Notes under the pieces: generated by a model
What the model was told of the DNA's origin: nothing
Databases searched by the model: none
What the model saw: only the letters and a program-made list of their open reading frames with translations
Assembly (NCBI GenBank): GCA_964577375.1
Contig: CAZNYW010000004.1
Span: 1 to 64,000, forward strand
DNA from: DATKUC01 sp964577375
GTDB taxonomy: Bacteria > Spirochaetota > Spirochaetia > DSM-27196 > DATKUC01
Length of the DNA stretch: 64,000 bases
Direction: 5' to 3'
Translations under genes and position numbers: made by a program
In this document: in pieces, positions 1 through 8,814 of the stretch
Layout of the letters: each line of letters begins with the position of its first letter
How positions within the stretch are numbered: position 1 is the first letter of the stretch

Positions 1-15
1 CGCCGCAATTGAACA

Positions 16-61
16 CGCGTTTGCAGAGCAAACGCGAATTTGAGGCGCAACGCGCCTCAAA
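16..61. repeat. two tandem perfect hairpins abutting the tRNA
   Basis: Arms 16-24 and 28-36 form a 9-bp perfect stem with a 3-nt loop. Arms 39-48 and 52-61 form a 10-bp perfect stem with a 3-nt loop. The second hairpin ends one base before the tRNA. There is no T-tract, so a simple intrinsic terminator is not supported. There is no room for a separate promoter between the hairpin and the tRNA, so the hairpins probably lie in the tRNA precursor. The upstream context is cut by the window edge. Confidence 0.6.
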
Positions 62-62
62 C

Positions 63-136
<74 letters not shown>

Positions 137-163
137 ATTCCCGTAAACGGAAATCGTCCTGCC

Positions 164-886
164 GTGACACCGCGATCTCTCCTGACAGTTCAGCATGCCG
201 AGTTCGAGGGCCCCGGACTTATTTCCGATTGGGCCCGCGATCGAGGTCTGCAGATGCGGATCCTTCGCGCCGACCTGGCGGAACCCTTTCCCTCATCCGA
301 TTCGTTCGATCTGCTGGTGCTGATGGGCGGGCCGATGTCGGTCTATCAGGATGACCGTTACCCGTGGCTGAGCAGGGAGTTCGATTTTGTCTCAGATGTG
401 ATCTCGGCGGGAAAGCCGGTGCTCGGAATCTGCCTGGGCGCGCAGATTCTTGCACGGCAGCTGGGTTCAACGGTCGCGCCGCAGCAGACGGCCGAGATTG
501 GCTGGTACCCGGTGCGCATGACCGCGTCCGGAGGTGCCAACCCCCTCTTTGCCGGGTTTCCAGCCAGTTTCCCGGCTCTGCACTGGCACGGCGACATGTT
601 CACTATTCCCGCCGGAGCACACCGGGCTGCCGAAAGCGACGCCTGCCCGAACCAGGCTTTCGTTTACGGCGACCGTCTCGTCGGGCTGCAATTTCATCTT
701 GAGTCCTCGGCGGAATCGGTGGCCGCTTTGATCGAGGGTGCCTATGACCCGGATGTGACTGGCCGCTACGTGATGGCGGCCGCGGAGCTGCGGGCCGGCA
801 TCGGCCGGAGCGCGGCCAACCGGCGTCTGCTCGACACGTTGCTCGACCGACTGATTCGATCCCGCGTCGAACCATCGAAGGAGTAA
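164..886 (+). CDS. class I glutamine amidotransferase-like protein
   Basis: This 240-residue protein has the class I GATase fold, as in the amidotransferase domain of GMP synthase and stand-alone GuaA-like proteins. The nucleophile elbow GICLGAQ places Cys90, and LQFHLE gives His178 and Glu180, so the Cys-His-Glu triad is complete. The oxyanion-type MGGPMSV and the HWHGD motif are also present. No synthetase domain is attached, so it may hydrolyse glutamine or a gamma-glutamyl compound on its own. The exact substrate is unknown. The start is GTG at 164 with a weak ribosome site. A broken alcohol dehydrogenase begins 5 nt downstream, suggesting a former catabolic operon. Confidence 0.8.
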   Translation: MTPRSLLTVQHAEFEGPGLISDWARDRGLQMRILRADLAEPFPSSDSFDLLVLMGGPMSVYQDDRYPWLSREFDFVSDVISAGKPVLGICLGAQILARQLGSTVAPQQTAEIGWYPVRMTASGGANPLFAGFPASFPALHWHGDMFTIPAGAHRAAESDACPNQAFVYGDRLVGLQFHLESSAESVAALIEGAYDPDVTGRYVMAAAELRAGIGRSAANRRLLDTLLDRLIRSRVEPSKE

Positions 887-891
887 GGACG

Positions 892-1729
892 ATGAAAGCA
901 CTTGTCCACACGGCACCCTACACGTTTGAATACCGTGAGGTGCCCGAACCGGTTCCTGTTCCCGGCGAGATGCTCGTGAGAATACGGTCGGTAGGCATCT
1001 GCGGGAGCAATGGCGGAGCTCGTCGCGCTGCCCGAGCATATCGCCTACCGGCTGCCGGAGCGGATGAGCTTGGATCAGGCGGCGATGATAGAGCCGGTCT
1101 CCATTGGTATGCGTGCGGTGCGGCGGGCTGCGCCTGCGATCGGCGATTCGGCGCTGGTGATAGGATGCGGCATTGTAGGCCAGTTCGCCGTTCAGGCGGC
1201 GAAGCTCGCCGGATGCGGACTGGTTGCGGCGGCCGACCTCGACGCGGGTCGCCTCGAGATGGCGGGCAGGCCCGGCGCAGACATTCTGGCCGACACCGGG
1301 AAGCCGCAATGGGCTGCGAGATTTCGCGAGGAGCTTGCGCGGCGCGGCTTGCCCGAAGGATTCGATCACGTCTTCGAAGCGGTCGGTATCGAGGTAACGA
1401 TACATGCGGCGATCGACCTGGTCCGGAAGGGAGGCAGAGCCGTCCTCATCGGCAACGTATCGCCGTCCATTTCGGTGCCCCTTCAGCGGATCGTCACCGG
1501 CGAGCTCGACCTGCTCGGCTCCTGCGCCTCTTCCGGTGAATACGCTGCCTGTATAGAGATGATTGCGGGAGGCCGCATAAAGGTGGGTCCACTGATCAGC
1601 CGCCGCGCGCCGCTTTCCGAGGGGGCAGGCTGGTTCGATTCTCTCGGCGGGCGCGGCGCACCGGAGCGCCCGAAGGAGAGCCTGTTCAAGGTGCTTCTCG
1701 ATCCCACCGAAGGAGGAGGACTTTCATGA
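892..1729 (+). pseudogene. zinc-dependent alcohol dehydrogenase (MDR family), internal deletion and frameshift
   Basis: The N-terminal 39 codons (892-1008) read like a medium-chain dehydrogenase up to the GICGS motif. The matching continuation, starting MAELVALPEH at 1010, is in a different frame and corresponds to the family's GxFAEYV region. By comparison with the intact tdh in this window, roughly 75-80 codons are missing. They hold the catalytic-zinc His/Glu and the four-Cys structural zinc lobe. The Rossmann motif GCGIVGQ and the C-terminus remain. The gene therefore cannot make a working enzyme as read, unless the junction is an assembly error. The end overlaps the next gene by ATGA, so the operon structure is preserved. 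Confidence 0.8.
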
Positions 1730-2535
1730 GCTCGGAGCTGTTCGATCTTTCGGGTCAGACCGCGGTAGTGACCGGTGGTTCGCGGGGTCTGGGAAGTTAC
1801 ATGGCGTGTGCGCTTGCACGGGCGGGCGCCCGCGTAGTCATCACGGCGCGCAGAACTGAGGACTGCGAGAATACGCTGGAGGAGCTTCGCCGGATCGCGG
1901 CGGAGACCGGGGGCGCCGGCGACGGCATGGAGCCGATCGCTGTCCCGCTCGACGTCACCCTCGAACAGAGTATCGAGGAGTTTGGCCGGAGGGTCGCGGA
2001 TATCGACGGCGGCGTCCAGGTGCTGGTGAACAACGCCGGGTGCAACATACGCAAACCCTTTCTCGATTTCAGCTGGGACGATTGGGACCGCATCCTCGAC
2101 ACCAATCTCAAGGGTGGATTCTTCGTCACAAAGGCGCTGGCGCCGGGTATGATGGAGCGCCGCTACGGGCGGGTCATCAATATCGGATCGGTGACCACGG
2201 CGTTCGGGTACGCCGGCATTGTGCCCTACTGCGCATCGCGCGGCGGGGTGGGACAGATGACGAAGGCGCTTGCCGATGAGCTCGGCCCACACGGTATCAC
2301 GCCCAATTGTCTCGCGCCGGGCTGGTTCCGGACAGAACAGAATCGAGTGCTGTATGAGAACAGCGAATGGCTGTCCTACATCATCGACCGAATCCCGGTG
2401 AAACGGCCGGGGAAACCGTCGGACCTGGATGGTGCGGTGGTGTTTCTTGCATCCCGGGAAGCGGAGTACGTTTCGGGACAGACTCTTTTTGTCGACGGAG
2501 GCATAACCACGGGGGCCACCAAAGCCACCGTCTGA
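1726..2535 (+). CDS. short-chain dehydrogenase/reductase, active-site Lys replaced by Arg
   Basis: This 269-residue classical SDR resembles gluconate 5-dehydrogenase/3-oxoacyl-ACP reductase types. The nucleotide-binding TGGSRGLG, the NNAG motif, Ser155 and Tyr168 are all present with normal Ser-Tyr spacing. The usual YxxxK is Y-C-A-S-R, so the catalytic Lys is Arg172. The C-terminal SGQTLFVDGG is normal. It overlaps the broken alcohol dehydrogenase by 4 nt and is probably translationally coupled to it. The role is likely oxidation or reduction of a sugar acid or polyol, but the Lys to Arg change makes activity uncertain. The start ATG 1726 follows a GGAGGAGG ribosome site. Confidence 0.85.
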   Translation: MSSELFDLSGQTAVVTGGSRGLGSYMACALARAGARVVITARRTEDCENTLEELRRIAAETGGAGDGMEPIAVPLDVTLEQSIEEFGRRVADIDGGVQVLVNNAGCNIRKPFLDFSWDDWDRILDTNLKGGFFVTKALAPGMMERRYGRVINIGSVTTAFGYAGIVPYCASRGGVGQMTKALADELGPHGITPNCLAPGWFRTEQNRVLYENSEWLSYIIDRIPVKRPGKPSDLDGAVVFLASREAEYVSGQTLFVDGGITTGATKATV

Positions 2536-2605
2536 GCTTTACCCCCTGTGGCGCATGCAGTAACTTTGCAGATAGTGCAACAATGTACGTCTGCAGGGTA
2601 GCTAT

Positions 2606-3103
2606 GTGAAAAATCCACGTTTTGACGGCAAAGGTTTCCGGCGCGCCGGATTCTTTTCCATATTTTTCCGCGGAATCGGGATAGCTCTTCTGGCCGGCGG
2701 CGCGATCTACGTTTTCATTATCCTTTCATTCACCGGCCGTGCCGCCCACGCGGAGGGCAGGATCGTAAAGATGGACACGGTGCGGAATGCCGCCCCCTTC
2801 ATGGATCAGGTCGCGGGGAGCGGGGTCATCTACTACCCCGTCGTCCGTTTCAAGACGCAGGACGGAAAGGCGGTGGATTTCCGCGCCGCCTCGGGAAGTC
2901 AGCGTCCCACCTACAGCGTCGGTGACAAGGTACCGGTTCTGTATGACCCTAACAATCCGAAGGACAGCCGGATCAACACGGTGTGGGGCGTGTGGGGAGC
3001 GCCGCTGATCCTTCTCGGAATCGGTGCGGTGTTTCTGATACTCGGGTTTCTTGCGCCATTCGGCTTCGGCAATATGCCGAAGCGCCTGCGCAGGGACGAT
3101 TAG
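2606..3103 (+). CDS. DUF3592-type membrane protein
   Basis: This 165-residue protein has two membrane segments (about residues 17-42 and 131-153) flanking an extracytoplasmic beta-rich domain. The middle contains the pattern YYPVVRFKTQDG...VGDKVPVLYDPNNP, typical of DUF3592 proteins, whose function is unknown. It starts with GTG at 2606; an ATG two bases earlier is out of frame. The C-terminal tail is basic and cytoplasmic. No functional partner is obvious: the neighbour downstream is a large PPDK-N protein and the upstream one an SDR. Confidence 0.75.
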   Translation: MKNPRFDGKGFRRAGFFSIFFRGIGIALLAGGAIYVFIILSFTGRAAHAEGRIVKMDTVRNAAPFMDQVAGSGVIYYPVVRFKTQDGKAVDFRAASGSQRPTYSVGDKVPVLYDPNNPKDSRINTVWGVWGAPLILLGIGAVFLILGFLAPFGFGNMPKRLRRDD

Positions 3104-3153
3104 AAGCGGCCCTTGTCCGTCGGTCGACAAAGACGTAGAGTGACCACGGGCGT

Positions 3154-5856
3154 ATGGCATCCGTAAACAGGTCGAAACAGCGAGAATCCAGACCGGAGCC
3201 CGACCGGACCTTCGCCGGTGAATGCACGCCGACCACGGGTGTTCCGGGGCTCGACGACGTTCTCACCGGGCTGCGGCCGGGCGACAATCTTGTCTGGCGG
3301 GTCGATTCGGTTGATCACTACACGATCTTTGCAAAGGCAGCACTGAAAGAGGCGGTTGCCTGCGGCATTTCACCGGTCTACTTCCGTTTCGCGAGCCACC
3401 CCTCCATTGCAGAGGGCGTGCATGAGGTTACGATTCACGAAGTTCAGCCGGGCCTCGGCTTCGAGCACTTCATTACGCAGATCCATCAGCACATCAAGCA
3501 GCACGGCGGCGGCGGTCTCTACATCTTCGATTCGCTCTCCGAGCTCTCCAATTCCATCTACAGCGACCGCATGATCGGCAACTTCTTCGCGCTTACCTGT
3601 CCGCTCCTGTGGGACCTCGATGCGATCGCCTACTTCGTCCTCTACCGGTATTTCCACTCCTATCACGCGACCACTCCGATCATTACCACCACTCAGCTGC
3701 TTCTCGATGTCTATCTCCACCGGGGGACCTACTTCGTGCAGCCGATCAAAGTGGCCGAGCGCAGCTCGCCGACCATGTTCATGCTCCATCGCTGGGATTC
3801 AGACCGGTTCATCCCGGTGAAGGACAGCGGCACCATCACCGAGGTCACCACTGCGGCAACCTGGCCAGGACTGCCCTCCGCGAGCTACCGCATGGTCGGT
3901 GTGTGGGACAAGACCTTCATGCTCGCCGAAAGCGTGGAGAAGGATTTCGAGTCCGGCAGCTGTCCGCAGGAAAGGTACGACCGAGTGTTCCACCGCGTTC
4001 TGGAGCTCATCATCTCGCGCGAACCTCCAATGCGCGACCTCGCCGCCCGTTTCTTCACCCTGAAGGACGTCATAGAAATATGGAAGCGCATGATCGGCAC
4101 CGGGATGATCGGCGGAAAGTCGGTCGGGATGCTTCTTGCCCGGGCAATTCTGCGCGCTGACGGCCCGCGCTGGGCTGCGCTCCTGGAGAAGCATGACTCG
4201 TTCTTCATCGGCTCCGACGTGTTCTATACCTTTCTGGTGCAGAACGATTGCTGGTGGGTGCGTCAGCAGCAGAAGGATCCGAGCACCTTCCTCAAGGGAA
4301 CGGAAAACGTACGAAGGCGGATCCTTCGCGGGCGTTTTGCCGAATACATAGTGGCCCGCTTCAATGACATGCTGGATTACTTCGGGCCCTTTCCCATCAT
4401 TGTGCGGTCATCGAGTCTGCTCGAGGACAATTTCGGCAATGCGTTCGCCGGCAAGTACGAGAGCGTTTTCTGCACGAATCAGGGAACCAAGGCCGAAAGA
4501 CTGCGCGAGTTCATGCAGGCGGTGCGGATCATCTATGCCAGCACGATGAGTCCGGACGCTCTGGTCTACCGGCAGGTGAGAGGGGTGCTCGACAAGGACG
4601 AGCAGATGGCGCTGCTCGTTCAGCGTGTCTCCGGTCGCCCCTACGGGCGGTACTACTTTCCCCAGATTGCCGGCGTCGGCTTTTCGATGAATCCCTACCG
4701 GTGGCACAAGGACATCGATCCTGAGGCCGGCATGCTGCGCCTCGTCTTTGGCCTCGGCACCCGCGCGGTAAACCGCTCGGACGACGATTACACTCGCGTA
4801 GTCGCACTGAACGCTCCTGAAAAACATCCGCAGGCGAGCATGGACGACGTGCGGCGATATACCCAGCACCGGGTGGACCTGCTCGACCTGGAGGACCGGA
4901 GCCTGACCACAGTCGATTTCGCCACCGTGGCCGAGCCGGCAGCGGATGCGCCGCTCGACCTCTTTGCGGCGCGCGACCGCGAGCTCGAACGGCGCGCCCG
5001 GCAGATGGCGGGCGCCGCGGGGACGGGTGCGCCTGCTGCGGCGACCCATCGACTCCTCACGTTCGAGGGCCTGTTCCGGCAGAGCGAGTTTGTCAGCGAC
5101 ATGCGCATGATGATGCGTACGCTGCGGGATGCCTACGGTACTCACGTGGATATCGAGTTCACGGCCAATTTTCAGGCCGACGGTGAGGCGGCCGGGAGCT
5201 ATCTCATCAACCTGGTCCAGTGCCGGCCGCTGCAGGTTCAGCTCGGCGGCAAAGTGCTCGCTCCGCTGCCGGAAATCCCGAGTGAGGACCTCATCATCAA
5301 GGCCTACGGCGGGGTGGTCGGCCACAGCCGGATGGTCGAGATCGACGCGATCGTATACGTGGTTCCGGAGAAGTACGGCGTAATGGCCGAGCAGCAGAGG
5401 TACGCGCTGGCACGGCTCGTCGGAAAGGTGGTCCATTCTCCGGCGCTCGAGGGAAAGAACATCATCCTCATCGGACCCGGCCGATGGGGAACTAGCACGC
5501 CGAGCCTGGGCGTACCGGTCTCGTTTGCCGAGATCAACCGCGTGGCCGCGCTGTGTGAGATCGATACGATGCACGAGGGGCTGTCGCCGGATCTCTCTCT
5601 TGGGACCCACTTCTTCAACGAGCTTGTCGAAATGAACATGCTCTATCTCGCATGCTTCACCGGCGAAAAACGCAATGTCTTCAACGACGACTATCTGACG
5701 AGCGCGCCGAACAGCCTTTCGCGGCTTGCAATCAACGGCCGGGAGTTCGCGGACGCCGTGCGCATCATCCGCTCCCCGGTCGAAGGCGACAAGCCGCTTC
5801 TCTATCTGAATGTCAATTCCGTCGATCAGGTTGCCGCGCTCTACCGCGGAACGTGA
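3154..5856 (+). CDS. KaiC-like pseudo-ATPase fused to PEP synthase/PPDK N-terminal (ATP-grasp) domain
   Basis: This 900-residue protein has two parts. Residues ~25-240 look like a RecA/KaiC fold (GVPGLDDVLTGLRPGD..., then LYIFDSLSELS as a Walker B-like strand), but the P-loop GxxGxGK is missing, so ATP is unlikely to bind there. From ~310 on it matches the pyruvate phosphate dikinase/PEP-synthase ATP-grasp domain, with VRSSSLLEDNFGNAFAGKYE and GRYYFPQIAGVGFSMNP. The phosphohistidine swivelling domain and the PEP-binding TIM barrel are absent. It is therefore not a PEP synthase. It could be a regulatory or novel nucleotide-dependent phosphotransferase. It ends 7 nt from the convergent gdhA. 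Confidence 0.75.
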   Translation: MASVNRSKQRESRPEPDRTFAGECTPTTGVPGLDDVLTGLRPGDNLVWRVDSVDHYTIFAKAALKEAVACGISPVYFRFASHPSIAEGVHEVTIHEVQPGLGFEHFITQIHQHIKQHGGGGLYIFDSLSELSNSIYSDRMIGNFFALTCPLLWDLDAIAYFVLYRYFHSYHATTPIITTTQLLLDVYLHRGTYFVQPIKVAERSSPTMFMLHRWDSDRFIPVKDSGTITEVTTAATWPGLPSASYRMVGVWDKTFMLAESVEKDFESGSCPQERYDRVFHRVLELIISREPPMRDLAARFFTLKDVIEIWKRMIGTGMIGGKSVGMLLARAILRADGPRWAALLEKHDSFFIGSDVFYTFLVQNDCWWVRQQQKDPSTFLKGTENVRRRILRGRFAEYIVARFNDMLDYFGPFPIIVRSSSLLEDNFGNAFAGKYESVFCTNQGTKAERLREFMQAVRIIYASTMSPDALVYRQVRGVLDKDEQMALLVQRVSGRPYGRYYFPQIAGVGFSMNPYRWHKDIDPEAGMLRLVFGLGTRAVNRSDDDYTRVVALNAPEKHPQASMDDVRRYTQHRVDLLDLEDRSLTTVDFATVAEPAADAPLDLFAARDRELERRARQMAGAAGTGAPAAATHRLLTFEGLFRQSEFVSDMRMMMRTLRDAYGTHVDIEFTANFQADGEAAGSYLINLVQCRPLQVQLGGKVLAPLPEIPSEDLIIKAYGGVVGHSRMVEIDAIVYVVPEKYGVMAEQQRYALARLVGKVVHSPALEGKNIILIGPGRWGTSTPSLGVPVSFAEINRVAALCEIDTMHEGLSPDLSLGTHFFNELVEMNMLYLACFTGEKRNVFNDDYLTSAPNSLSRLAINGREFADAVRIIRSPVEGDKPLLYLNVNSVDQVAALYRGT

Positions 5857-5863
5857 AAACCCG

Positions 5864-7204
5864 TTAGACGATTCCCTGATCGAGCATGGCGTCCGCGACC
5901 TTCACGAACCCGGCGATGTTCGAGCCGACGAGGTAGTCGCCGGGCGCGCCGTAGCGTTCTGCTGCATGCCTGGCCGCCGCATGAATCGACTTCATGATCG
6001 CCTGAAGCTTCGCGTCCACCTCTTCCCGCGTCCAGCTTATCCGGGAGGCGTTCTGTGCCATTTCGAGCCCCGAGACGGCGACGCCGCCCGCATTTGCAGC
6101 CTTCGCCGGGCCGTAGAGAATTTTCGCACCGGTGAACAGCTCGATGCCTTCGAGCGTTGTCGGCATGTTGGCTCCCTCACAAACCACCTGACAGCCGTTC
6201 TTGAGAAGCTGGTCGGCATCGGACTTTTCGATCTCGTTCTGCGTTGCGCTTGGGAAGGCGGCAAAACCGGGGACCGACCAGGGCCGCTGCCCTTCGACGT
6301 AGCGAACCTTGAAGCGGTCGGCATACTCCTTGATCCGGCCGCGGCGAATGTTCTTCAGCTCCATCACGAAGGCGAGCTTTTCAGGGGTGATGCCGTCGGG
6401 ATCGTGTATGAAGCCGTTGGAATCCGAAAGGGTTACCGCCTTGCCGCCAAGGTCATTGATCTTCTCGATCGTGTACTGCGCGACGTTCCCTGATCCGGAA
6501 ACGACGCAGGTCTTTCCCTCGATTGAATCACCGCGGGTCGCGAGCATCTCCTGGGCGAAGTAGACCGAACCGTAGCCGGTTGCCTCCGGGCGTATCAGCG
6601 AGCCGCCCCAGTTGAGCCCTTTGCCGGTAAGGACCCCGGTTGTCACGTTGGCGATGCGCTTGTACTGGCCGTAGAGATAGCCGATTTCGCGGCCGCCGAC
6701 ACCGATGTCGCCGGCAGGGACATCGGTATCCGCCGAAATGTGACGGTAGAGCTCGGTCATGAATGACTGGCAGAACCGCATCACCTCGGTATCGGATTTC
6801 CCTTTGGGATCGAAATCGCTTCCGCCCTTGCCTCCGCCCATGGCGAGGGTGGTGAGAGAGTTCTTGAAAACCTGCTCGAACGCCAGGAACTTGAGAATTC
6901 CGAGATAGACCGTGGGATGAAAACGGAGACCGCCCTTGTAGGGGCCGATCGCGCTGTTGAACTGTATGCGGAAGCCCCGATTCACCTGGCAGCGTCCCTT
7001 GTCGTCGAGCCAGGGAACCCGAAACATGACGACCCGCTCCGGCTCGACGATCCTTTCGAGTATCTGCTCCTCCTGATACTCCGGATGCGCCTTGAGCACC
7101 GGTTCGAGGGTCCACAGGACCTCCCGCACCGCCTGATGAAACTCGATCTCACCTGGGTTTCGTTTTTTGACTACCTCGAACACATCGTTGATGTACTGCA
7201 TCAT
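5864..7204 (-). CDS. gdhA: NADP-type glutamate dehydrogenase
   Basis: This enzyme interconverts 2-oxoglutarate plus ammonia and glutamate, the cytosolic entry of ammonia into amino acids. The 446 residues match the hexameric bacterial family (E. coli is 447). Visible signatures are YKGGLRFHP, the catalytic lysine loop MGGGKGGSDFDPKGKSD, DVPAGDIGVGGREIGYLYGQYK, and the nucleotide-binding VSGSGNVAQYT. An AAGGAG ribosome site lies 8 nt before ATG 7204. A promoter-like pair is seen upstream (-35 TTGCAG, 17 nt, -10 CATACT). The gene is convergent with the PPDK-N gene and divergent from pepD. Confidence 0.95.
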   Translation of the reverse strand: MMQYINDVFEVVKKRNPGEIEFHQAVREVLWTLEPVLKAHPEYQEEQILERIVEPERVVMFRVPWLDDKGRCQVNRGFRIQFNSAIGPYKGGLRFHPTVYLGILKFLAFEQVFKNSLTTLAMGGGKGGSDFDPKGKSDTEVMRFCQSFMTELYRHISADTDVPAGDIGVGGREIGYLYGQYKRIANVTTGVLTGKGLNWGGSLIRPEATGYGSVYFAQEMLATRGDSIEGKTCVVSGSGNVAQYTIEKINDLGGKAVTLSDSNGFIHDPDGITPEKLAFVMELKNIRRGRIKEYADRFKVRYVEGQRPWSVPGFAAFPSATQNEIEKSDADQLLKNGCQVVCEGANMPTTLEGIELFTGAKILYGPAKAANAGGVAVSGLEMAQNASRISWTREEVDAKLQAIMKSIHAAARHAAERYGAPGDYLVGSNIAGFVKVADAMLDQGIV

Positions 7205-7251
7205 GATGAAGACTCCTTCTGTGCGAAAGTTTTGGCTCTGATTGTGCCTAC

Positions 7252-7280
7252 AGTATGAACCTCGCTCAGGCGCCCTGCAA
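7252..7280 (-). promoter_or_regulatory. putative gdhA promoter
   Basis: On the minus strand, -35 TTGCAG (7280-7275) and -10 CATACT (7257-7252) are separated by 17 nt. Predicted transcription starts near 7245, giving a ~40-nt leader with an AAGGAG site. Confidence 0.5.
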
Positions 7281-7293
7281 GTGCTTTTGTTGC

Positions 7294-7322
7294 TTGCCGC
7301 GCGCAGGCGGTGACGGTACTAT
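7294..7322 (+). promoter_or_regulatory. putative pepD promoter
   Basis: -35 TTGCCG (7294-7299), 17 nt, -10 TACTAT (7317-7322). The predicted start near 7329 excludes the in-frame ATG at 7255 and favours ATG 7342, which has the purine-rich GGAAAGGAA just before it. Confidence 0.5.
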
Positions 7323-7341
7323 GGGCGGAAAGGAAACACAG

Positions 7342-8811
7342 ATGGACAGTTACAGCAGAGTTGTGCTCGACTATTTTGAAAAGATCAGTGAGGTTCCGCG
7401 CGGATCCGGATCGGAGGCAGGCATCCGCAAGTGGCTCGTGGCGTGGGCGGAAAGCCACGGATTCGCGTCGAAGACCGATGCTGCCGGAAACCTTCTCGTC
7501 AGCGTACCCGCTTCAAACGGTATGGAGGATGCCGAGCCGCTCGTGCTCCAGTCGCACATGGATATGGTCTGCGAGAAGGCACCCGGATCGCAGCACGATT
7601 TCTCGCGTGATCCCATCCGCCTCTTGACTGAAGGGGAGTGGATCCACGCGGAGGGGACGACCCTCGGCGCCGACAACGGGATGGGGATCGCCTTCTCGCT
7701 TGCCGCCGCCACAGGCGAGGGACTTCGCCACCCGCCGCTCGAGCTTCTTTTCACCGTGGACGAGGAGACCGGCCTCACCGGCGCGAAAGGACTTTCACCC
7801 GGATTTTTCCGCGGACGGACACTGCTCAATATCGATTCCGAAGACGAAGGAATCTTCACCGTCGGGTGTGCCGGCGGGCGGAACACAGAGATCGTGCTGC
7901 AATGCGCGGCCGAGGATGGACCCGGCGGGTTTTCGCCCCTCGAGGTATCGGTTTCCGGTCTGCTCGGCGGTCACTCAGGCGTCGACATCAACAAGGTGCG
8001 CGGCAACGCGAACGCTCTCCTTGTCCGGCTCCTGCTCGCGTGCATCGGCGAAGCGGGCGCGGAGATCAGACTGTCGCGGATCCACGGCGGAAGCGCTCAC
8101 AACGCGATTCCTCGAGACGCGACCGCGCTTCTCTACTGCAGTGAACGGGGAGCCGAATTGGTTCGCCGTCATGCACAGGATCTGGAGCGACGTGTGAAGG
8201 AGGAGCTTGGAAGCGCCGAGCCGTCGGTTGCGTTCGGGACTTCTGCTCCAGGGGAGGCATCCGATGGACGCCGGGTGTTCTCCGAAGACGAAACGGGAAG
8301 GATTCTGCGGCTGCTGCACGTGATCCCGCACGGGGTGCACTCCATGTCGCCCGACATTGCCGGGCTGGTGCAGACCTCCACCAACTTCGCGACGGTCGCC
8401 GTCACACCCGACGGAAGCGGCATGAAGGTATCGGTGCTCACGAGCCAGCGCTCTTCGGTCAACTCCGAGCTCGAAGAGATCGGGGCCAGGATCGAGGATA
8501 TGGCCCGACTCGCCGGCGGGAAGACGACGGTGAGCGCTGAGTATCCTGCCTGGCGGCCCGACATGGATTCGGCGGTTCTCAAACGCTCGACCGAGCTCTA
8601 CAGCCGGCTTTTCGGCAAGGCCGCGGTCGTGGAAGCGATACACGCAGGTCTCGAGTGCGGTGTCATCGGTGCCGTGAAGCCGGGCATGGATATGATCTCG
8701 CTCGGGCCGACGATCCGCGGGGCACACTCGCCGCATGAGCGGCTTCACGTGCCGTCCGTCGAAAAGGTGTTCAGATTTCTGGCGGAGCTTGTCGCTTCCT
8801 ACGGTGCGTGA
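7342..8811 (+). CDS. pepD: aminoacyl-histidine dipeptidase (carnosinase-like, M20 family)
   Basis: This is a cytosolic dinuclear-zinc peptidase that cleaves Xaa-His and other dipeptides. Metal ligands are visible in order: SHMDMV (His, Asp), LGADNG (bridging Asp), DEETG (catalytic and ligand Glu), NIDSED (Asp) and EAIHAGLECG (His). The lid/dimerisation segment sits between. From ATG 7342 the product is 489 residues, matching E. coli PepD (485). The longer reading from 7255 would add 29 poorly conserved, Cys-rich residues and lies upstream of the probable promoter. The stop is 3 nt from the convergent mrp stop. Confidence 0.9.
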   Translation: MDSYSRVVLDYFEKISEVPRGSGSEAGIRKWLVAWAESHGFASKTDAAGNLLVSVPASNGMEDAEPLVLQSHMDMVCEKAPGSQHDFSRDPIRLLTEGEWIHAEGTTLGADNGMGIAFSLAAATGEGLRHPPLELLFTVDEETGLTGAKGLSPGFFRGRTLLNIDSEDEGIFTVGCAGGRNTEIVLQCAAEDGPGGFSPLEVSVSGLLGGHSGVDINKVRGNANALLVRLLLACIGEAGAEIRLSRIHGGSAHNAIPRDATALLYCSERGAELVRRHAQDLERRVKEELGSAEPSVAFGTSAPGEASDGRRVFSEDETGRILRLLHVIPHGVHSMSPDIAGLVQTSTNFATVAVTPDGSGMKVSVLTSQRSSVNSELEEIGARIEDMARLAGGKTTVSAEYPAWRPDMDSAVLKRSTELYSRLFGKAAVVEAIHAGLECGVIGAVKPGMDMISLGPTIRGAHSPHERLHVPSVEKVFRFLAELVASYGA

Positions 8812-8814
8812 AGG

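Noticed and set aside
4408..5610. 400-codon open frame on the minus strand opposite the PPDK-N gene
   Set aside because: Antisense shadow in GC-rich DNA; no recognisable domain, while the plus strand is a clear ATP-grasp protein.
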